Assembly: GCA_023410535.1 (NCBI GenBank)
Contig: JAEYPR010000032.1
Span: 62,001-126,000, forward strand
Length of the DNA: 64,000 nt
Reading direction: 5' to 3'
Source of the DNA: Bacillota bacterium
GTDB taxonomy: Bacteria > Bacillota > UBA4882 > UBA8346
Below are positions 59,291 through 64,000 of this stretch, piece by piece. Both the position numbers and the translations under genes were made by a program. Position 1 is the stretch's first letter. Every line of letters begins with the position of its first letter. The notes beneath the pieces were generated by a model, which saw nothing but the letters and a program-made list of their open reading frames with translations, did no database searches and was not told the origin of the DNA.

Positions 59291-60148
59291 GTGTATTTGG
59301 TGAAGTTCTTTAAATATCATGCATTGGGTAATGATTATCTTGTGATTGACCCGAACCGGGATTCGTTCCGGTTAACAGTCGCCAATATTCAACTGGTTTG
59401 TCACCGTAATTTCGGAATCGGTTCCGACGGTATTTTGTACGGGCCTGAAGTATTGACGGACGGTAGTTTTGGATTGCGGATCTTTAATCCTGACGGCAGC
59501 GAGGCTGAGAAGAGCGGCAACGGTATTCGCATCTTCGCTCGTTATTTGGTTGAAGCCGGTTACACCAAAGAACGTACTTTCCAACTTACCACCTTGGGCG
59601 GGAAGGTCTTGGTCAGCGTACTCTCCGACCAGGCGAACCGGTTTACGGTGGACATGGGGACCGTCACGTTTCAAAGTGAAGCGATTCCGGTGGCCGGACC
59701 GCCCCGGGTGATGGTGGATCAACCGTTGACTATCGGTGATCATACTTATCAAGTTACTTGTCTGTCCATTGGCAATCCGCATTGCGTCATTCCCTTACCG
59801 GAGCTCTCGCCGGAATTGGCGTTGGCGATCGGACCGCAGGTTGAGAATCATCCATTATTCCCCAATAAAATCAACCTACAGTTATTGAAGGTTTTGGACC
59901 GTCGGCGGATCCGGATCGAGATCTGGGAACGCGGCGCCGGGTATACGTTGGCTTCGGGCAGCAGTAGTTGCGCGGCGGCCTCGGCCGCCTACCGGCTGGG
60001 ATTGGTTGACAATCAAGTCACGGTCGAGATGCCGGGCGGCCAATTAGCGATTGAGATACAAAAGGACGGCCACGTAATGATGACCGGACCGGTGACTGCG
60101 GTAGCTGTGGGCGAGTTGGCTGGCGATTTGCTGACTGGTTTGGAATAA
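59291..60148 (+). CDS. dapF: Diaminopimelate epimerase homologue lacking both catalytic Cys
   Basis: DapF-fold protein (285 aa from GTG 59291, or 282 aa from GTG 59300, which gives the usual MKFFKYHALGNDY). The family motifs FNPDGSEAE-x-GNGIR and ERGAGYTLA-x-GSSSCAAA are kept, but the two catalytic cysteines are Ser: position 72 (AGC codon 59513-59515) and 219 (TCG 59954-59956) from GTG 59300. Thiol-based epimerisation of LL- to meso-DAP therefore looks unlikely as in E. coli. It may be an epimerase of another type or a related isomerase. It follows cysS by 150 bp without a clear promoter. Confidence 0.85.
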   Translation: MYLVKFFKYHALGNDYLVIDPNRDSFRLTVANIQLVCHRNFGIGSDGILYGPEVLTDGSFGLRIFNPDGSEAEKSGNGIRIFARYLVEAGYTKERTFQLTTLGGKVLVSVLSDQANRFTVDMGTVTFQSEAIPVAGPPRVMVDQPLTIGDHTYQVTCLSIGNPHCVIPLPELSPELALAIGPQVENHPLFPNKINLQLLKVLDRRRIRIEIWERGAGYTLASGSSSCAAASAAYRLGLVDNQVTVEMPGGQLAIEIQKDGHVMMTGPVTAVAVGELAGDLLTGLE

Positions 60149-60190
60149 AATGAATGATCAATATTATTCTCAAGGAGCGAGGCGTAAACG

Positions 60191-60724
60191 ATGCCTTTTG
60201 CATTCGAACTGTTTTTGGACTCCACCACGGAACGGTTGGTCCGGGAGGTTTGGCGGCGTTATGCGGAGCTGGGGATCAGTTCGTATCTAGCCGAATCCGA
60301 TTCCCGGCCCCATGTGACCATGGCAGTTTTTGATGAGTTGACTATCGAGGAATGTCAGGTACTGTTGAACAATTTTGTCGCGCGGAAGCGCTTGATCACT
60401 TTAGAAATATCGCATCTGGGACTTTTTTATTCCGCTAAGAATGTTGTCTATCTTGGCCCGACCGTGACGGAAGAATTGTTGCAGTTGCACCGGGATTTTC
60501 ATCGGATCTTTGAACGGTTTATGGAGCATGAATGGGATTGTTACCGGCGCGGGAGATGGGTGCCGCATTGTACGTTGGGAGTGGAGATTCCTAAGGAGCG
60601 GCTGCCGGAGGCGGTCGCGGCGGGGATGGAGCTGATTCCGCTGCCGCTGGCGTGCCGGGTGGAGGAGGTTGGGTTGATCGAATTCAGTCCGGTGCGGCAT
60701 CTGTGTTCATGCAAACTGGGGTAG
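60191..60724 (+). CDS. 2H phosphoesterase, LigT/ThpR-like
   Basis: 177-aa protein with the two HxT motifs of the 2H superfamily: RPHVTMAVF (about 39) and WVPHCTLGVEI (about 120). Such proteins hydrolyse 2',3'-cyclic phosphates or act as 2'-5' RNA ligases. ATG 60191 has AAGGAG upstream. It is 42 bp after dapF. Confidence 0.85.
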   Translation: MPFAFELFLDSTTERLVREVWRRYAELGISSYLAESDSRPHVTMAVFDELTIEECQVLLNNFVARKRLITLEISHLGLFYSAKNVVYLGPTVTEELLQLHRDFHRIFERFMEHEWDCYRRGRWVPHCTLGVEIPKERLPEAVAAGMELIPLPLACRVEEVGLIEFSPVRHLCSCKLG

Positions 60725-61206
60725 TTTGGGGCTAAGGTTTGGAGTGGAGGAGATGGCGAAGGCGAGGGCGCCCCCCGGCGCGCTGGGGTTGGGCGCCGGA
60801 TTATGAACACCTCGGCATAATGGGACTATCGTTGCATAAGTTTTATGTATTAAGAGCGGAGTGGTCCGTTCTTTTTTTATAGAACCAGTCATTATGGTAT
60901 CTTGATTTGGAATGGATCTTGTCGGGTGGGTGAATTTAATGTAATATTAACCCAATCCGGTAATTGACGGGTACCGTACGGACGGAATTTATGTTAAAGT
61001 ATTGATTTAATAGAAGCAAGTAATTTTTTAATAAGTTTACGTTTTTGCGCAATTGCGAAGCAGGCGAAGTTTTTGGTGGGAATGGGTATCTCCTTATAAG
61101 CTAAGCTCTCCTTCCTTGAGGAAGGGGTCGGGGGATGCTTGGCTTGCTCTTACGCTGATAATTTTTTAAACAAAGATACTAAATCTTTTGGAGAGGTGGA
61201 AGGATC
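60725..61206. other. Spacer before asd
   Basis: Contains a terminator (60853-60879) and a hairpin near 61105-61125 (CTCCTTCC/GGAAGG-type). No gene is found. The asd ribosome binding site GGAGAGGTGG is at 61190-61199. Confidence 0.5.
60853..60879 (+). terminator. Terminator after 2H phosphoesterase gene
   Basis: AGAGCGGA (60853-60860) pairs with TCCGTTCT (60865-60872), one G-U, then T-run. Confidence 0.7.
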
Positions 61207-62292
61207 GTGGAGCGAAAACTGAAAGTGGGAATTGTCGGTGGTACCGGCATGGTCGGGCAGCGGTTCATTACGTTGCTGGCGAATCATCCTTGGTTTGACG
61301 TGGTTTCAATTGCCGCGAGTGAGCGTTCGGCCGGTAAATCCTATCAGGAAGTGATGGGCGGTCGGTGGAGTATGGCGATGCCGATTCCGGAAGCGATCGG
61401 GAAGATCAACATTCTCAATGCGATGGATGTCGAACGCGTCTGTCAGGATGTGGACTTTGTCTTTTGTGCGGTGGATATGTCCAAAGACGAGATCAAAGCC
61501 TTGGAAGAAAAGTATGCCCAAGCGGAAACACCGGTGGTCTCCAACAATTCCGCCCATCGGTTGACCCCGGATGTGCCGATGATGATGCCGGAGGTCAACC
61601 CGGAACATGTTGGGATTATTCCGGTCCAACGGCAACGGCTTGGCACCAAACGGGGCTTTATTGCGGTGAAACCGAACTGTTCGATCCAGAGCTATGTTCC
61701 GCCGTTGCATATATTGAAGGATTGCGGCTTAAATAAAGCGTTCGTCTCGACCTACCAGGCGATCTCCGGTGCCGGAAAGACCTTTGAGACCTGGCCGGAA
61801 ATGGTGGATAACGTGATTCCGTTTATTAAAGGCGAGGAAGAGAAGAGCGAGCAGGAACCGTTGAAGATCTGGGGTCAGGTTACGGAGCAAGGGATTGTCC
61901 ATACGACCCGTCCGGTGATCTCCGCGCAATGTATCCGGGTAGCGGCCAGCGACGGTCATCTGGCGACGGTTTCGGTCAGTTTTGATAAGAAACCCGGTAA
62001 AGAAGAGATGATTGCCCGTTGGGCGGCGTTTCAAGGCCGGCCGCAAGAGTTGAAGCTTCCGAGCGCACCCCGGCAGTTCGTGAAGTATTTTGAGGAGGAG
62101 AACCGGCCTCAGACCAAGTTGGACCGGGATTTGGAGAATGGAATGGGGATTACGGTCGGGCGGTTGCGCGAGGATCCGATCTATGATTACAAGTTTGTGG
62201 CGTTGTCCCATAATACCCTGCGCGGCGCCGCGGGCGGCGCGGTGTTGACTGCGGAGTTATTAGTCGCCGAAGGGTTTATCGCCGCGAAGTAA
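61207..62292 (+). CDS. asd: Aspartate-semialdehyde dehydrogenase
   Basis: 361-aa NADP-dependent enzyme that makes aspartate semialdehyde for DAP, lysine, threonine and methionine. N-terminal VGIVGGTGMVGQRF, VSNNSAHR, catalytic Cys in KPNCSIQSYVPP and QAISGAGKTFETWPEM match the fungal/archaeal-type (Asd2) subfamily rather than the E. coli form. GTG 61207 has GGAGAGGTGG upstream. Followed by a terminator. Confidence 0.93.
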   Translation: MERKLKVGIVGGTGMVGQRFITLLANHPWFDVVSIAASERSAGKSYQEVMGGRWSMAMPIPEAIGKINILNAMDVERVCQDVDFVFCAVDMSKDEIKALEEKYAQAETPVVSNNSAHRLTPDVPMMMPEVNPEHVGIIPVQRQRLGTKRGFIAVKPNCSIQSYVPPLHILKDCGLNKAFVSTYQAISGAGKTFETWPEMVDNVIPFIKGEEEKSEQEPLKIWGQVTEQGIVHTTRPVISAQCIRVAASDGHLATVSVSFDKKPGKEEMIARWAAFQGRPQELKLPSAPRQFVKYFEEENRPQTKLDRDLENGMGITVGRLREDPIYDYKFVALSHNTLRGAAGGAVLTAELLVAEGFIAAK

Positions 62293-62306
62293 TTGGGGTT
62301 TGAGTT

Positions 62307-62355
62307 AAAATCCGCTCTAGAGTTTCGTTGGGGAAACTGAGGGTGGATTTTTTTT
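62307..62355 (+). terminator. Terminator of asd
   Basis: AAAATCC (62307-62313) and GGATTTTT (62345 onward) pair at the base, with an inner GTTTC/GAAAC stem, then T-run. Confidence 0.75.
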
Positions 62356-62513
62356 AAGAAGTTAGCGATGAAATGAAGGCGTGAGAAGGAGTAAGAGTTG
62401 TAGAAGGCGGTTCGGTCGTTTCTTGCATGAATGAAAGTTGTATTCTAAATCGTAGGCTAGATTTAGATAATATAAACAATGAATGAAGTGAAAAAGCGTA
62501 ATTGAGGTAGACA

Positions 62514-63374
62514 ATGTACACCGAACGTCATGTGTTGCCGCTATTGCGGAAAGCTGTTCCTTCCTGGAATCAGCGGCATGAAGCGAGCGAAAAAAGGCAA
62601 GAGCTCCAACCGGGGTTAGATGTCGAGCTGGCCGATTTAGCCCGGTGGCTGATTTGTGCGCAGCAAAACGGAACAACCGCCGAGTTCCCCAAGTTTTTTC
62701 AGACGCTGGAGTTGGTGCTGCAGGAAGGGGACGCCAAAGCAAAATCATTGGTGATGGTGGGATTGATCGAAAATATGCAAGGGTTCATGGCGAAAGGTCT
62801 ACTCGATCCGGAGCCTATTCGCAAGCATTTACGGGAGGAATCTCGAAAAGCCTGGGATGATCTGGCGAAGCTTCGCCAAACGACGGCCGAGCCGTTGCAG
62901 ACGGTTGTTTTTGATTGGGGCGATACATTGATGGTCGTATTTCCCGAGTATCAAGGCCCGATGGTTGACTGGCCGCAAGTTGCGTTAGTGCCGGGGGTGA
63001 TCGAGGCGTTAGAGTCGCTCCGGCAACATTACGTGCTTTGTGTGGCGTCTAACGCCGGCGATTCCGATGCCGGAAAACTCGGTTTGGCGTTGGAACGGGC
63101 CGGTATCCGCAGTTATTTTGAGCACTTGCTTACCTCGAAGGAATTGGGTTTTGCCAAACCGCAAGTGGAGTTTTACACTGAGATTGCGAGGCGTTTAGAT
63201 TGTCCGCCCGCTGTTTGCATGATGGTGGGCAACGATTATGACAAGGATATTGTTCCCGCCAAAATAGCCGGGTTTCGAACTGTGTTACTGAAAGACTCCG
63301 CCCAACCGGAAGCGTTTCCCGCTGCCGATATGCTCATCCCGTCGCTGGCGCGGTTGAAACAATTGCGGGATTAA
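62514..63374 (+). CDS. DUF7674-like domain fused to HAD hydrolase
   Basis: 286 aa. Residues about 1-125 form a helical domain (LADLARWLICAQQNG, FPKFFQTLELVLQEGDAKAKSLVMVGLIENMQ) resembling DUF7674. Residues about 137-286 are a HAD hydrolase: motif I FDWGDTLM with nucleophile Asp, VASNAGD (Thr/Ser motif II), GFAKPQ (Lys), and VGNDYDKDI (acidic motif IV). Substrate unknown. ATG 62514 has GAGG upstream in TTGAGGTAGACA. Confidence 0.75.
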   Translation: MYTERHVLPLLRKAVPSWNQRHEASEKRQELQPGLDVELADLARWLICAQQNGTTAEFPKFFQTLELVLQEGDAKAKSLVMVGLIENMQGFMAKGLLDPEPIRKHLREESRKAWDDLAKLRQTTAEPLQTVVFDWGDTLMVVFPEYQGPMVDWPQVALVPGVIEALESLRQHYVLCVASNAGDSDAGKLGLALERAGIRSYFEHLLTSKELGFAKPQVEFYTEIARRLDCPPAVCMMVGNDYDKDIVPAKIAGFRTVLLKDSAQPEAFPAADMLIPSLARLKQLRD

Positions 63375-63454
63375 ATTCAAGTGCCGATGATTGCGGCACG
63401 GTGCGGCGGAGGTCTGTGAACGGTGGAAGAATTGACAATAGAGGGGGCGGCGCG

Positions 63455-63988
63455 ATGCGTTTTCAATTGAGGAACGGCCAAGCTTTGCTCGTCCGCGTGG
63501 TGACAACGGCAGATGCCGCGCCGATGGTGAATTTTTTAAAACAAGTGGCGGGGGAATCCGACTTCCTCAGTTTCGGCCAGGGCGAGGTTGGATTGACTGT
63601 TGCCGACGAGTTGGCGATGATCACCAAATGTTTGCATACGGATAACGACCTGTTTCTGGTAGCGGAGATCGAGGGCCGGATTGTCGGAAACCTAATCTTT
63701 CGCGGCGGATTCCGGGTTCGCACCCGGCATAGCGGCGAGTTTGGCGTCAGCGTCTTACGGGACTACTGGGGGTTGGGTATCGCCTCCGGTTTAATCAGGG
63801 CTTTGATTGCCTGGGCGGAACAGAACCACTGGATTAAAAAGATCAATCTGAAAGTGCGAGAGGATAATGCCGGGGCGATTCGGCTCTACCGTTCATTTGG
63901 TTTTAACGAGGAAGGCCGGGTTAGCCGGGATTTCTGCGTGGACGGGACTTATTATCGTTCGATTTTGATGGGTTTGGAGATCAATTGA
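63455..63988 (+). CDS. RimJ/RimL-like GNAT acetyltransferase
   Basis: 177-aa acetyltransferase with GVSVLRDYWGLGIASGLIRALI (acetyl-CoA loop) and KVREDNAGAIRLYRSFGFNEEG (motif B) typical of spermidine/ribosomal-protein N-acetyltransferase group. ATG 63455 has GGGGGCGG close upstream; an open frame runs back to 63401. It follows the HAD gene by 80 bp. Confidence 0.82.
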   Translation: MRFQLRNGQALLVRVVTTADAAPMVNFLKQVAGESDFLSFGQGEVGLTVADELAMITKCLHTDNDLFLVAEIEGRIVGNLIFRGGFRVRTRHSGEFGVSVLRDYWGLGIASGLIRALIAWAEQNHWIKKINLKVREDNAGAIRLYRSFGFNEEGRVSRDFCVDGTYYRSILMGLEIN

Positions 63989-64000
63989 CCGTTTTTCTGC

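Overview
The window looks like a chromosomal segment of an anaerobic, Gram-positive-type member of the Bacillota (Clostridia or Limnochordia-like). The evidence is strong AGGAGG ribosome binding sites with frequent TTG/GTG starts, sigma-A promoters (TTGACA-17-TATAAT), two T-box leaders, two c-di-AMP (ydaO/yuaA) riboswitches, a probable Re-citrate synthase, HD-GYP and bacteriohemerythrin signalling, and a CpxP/OmpR-type envelope pair. I see no phage, transposase or CRISPR array. Assignment below phylum is inference.

Layout. 0-6.1 kb: ABC exporter, M23 peptidase, LysR regulator, purA. 6.2-11.6 kb: tRNA-Lys and tRNA-Glu, a proline/glutamine repeat protein, two further tRNA-Glu copies around a TIM-barrel protein, an RNA methyltransferase/pseudouridine synthase operon, then tRNA-Val-Asp-Phe. 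11.6-18.8 kb: amidotransferase, ArgA-type acetyltransferase behind an ARG box, Hsp20, a response regulator/histidine kinase/small Cys protein operon divergent from a CpxP-like protein, a decayed flavin reductase beside a cytochrome b5 protein, a 21-bp repeat array and mgtC. 18.9-26.5 kb is mostly minus strand: tyrS with its T-box, a ferritin-like protein, a Prc-type protease, small helical proteins, an Smr protein, HD-GYP and hemerythrin. 26.6-31.8 kb: ArsC/Spx protein, a permuted acyl-CoA synthetase, dapB under a c-di-AMP riboswitch, an MFS transporter. 31.8-38.2 kb: a complete dipeptide/oligopeptide ABC transporter behind a long leader. 38.4-44.5 kb: kduD-like dehydrogenase, hydrolase, a 21-bp array of DnaA boxes, an APH-like kinase with an acetyltransferase, P-loop kinase, cupin, gpsA-like gene. 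44.8-54.9 kb: two tandem PL9 pectate lyases, a methyltransferase-GNAT fusion, a glycosyltransferase under a second c-di-AMP riboswitch, iolB and Re-citrate synthase. 54.9-64 kb: RlpA and DUF1002 exported proteins, a Cys T-box with cysE-cysS, a dapF homologue lacking both catalytic cysteines, a 2H phosphoesterase, asd, a HAD fusion and a GNAT.

How the genes work together. Pectate lyases, KduD-like and IolB proteins fit plant polysaccharide and uronate/inositol use. asd, dapB and dapF are three diaminopimelate/lysine genes, two of them with altered active sites, and dapB sits under c-di-AMP control. M23, RlpA and a glycosyltransferase add envelope functions.

The most unusual signals are: an exactly 21-bp-phased array containing five consensus DnaA boxes (about 40221-40451); a second, unrelated 21-bp-phased array (17839-18017); c-di-AMP riboswitches before dapB and a glycosyltransferase; the cysteine-less DapF; and an Smr gene whose conserved N-terminus can only be read from a non-canonical ATC start.
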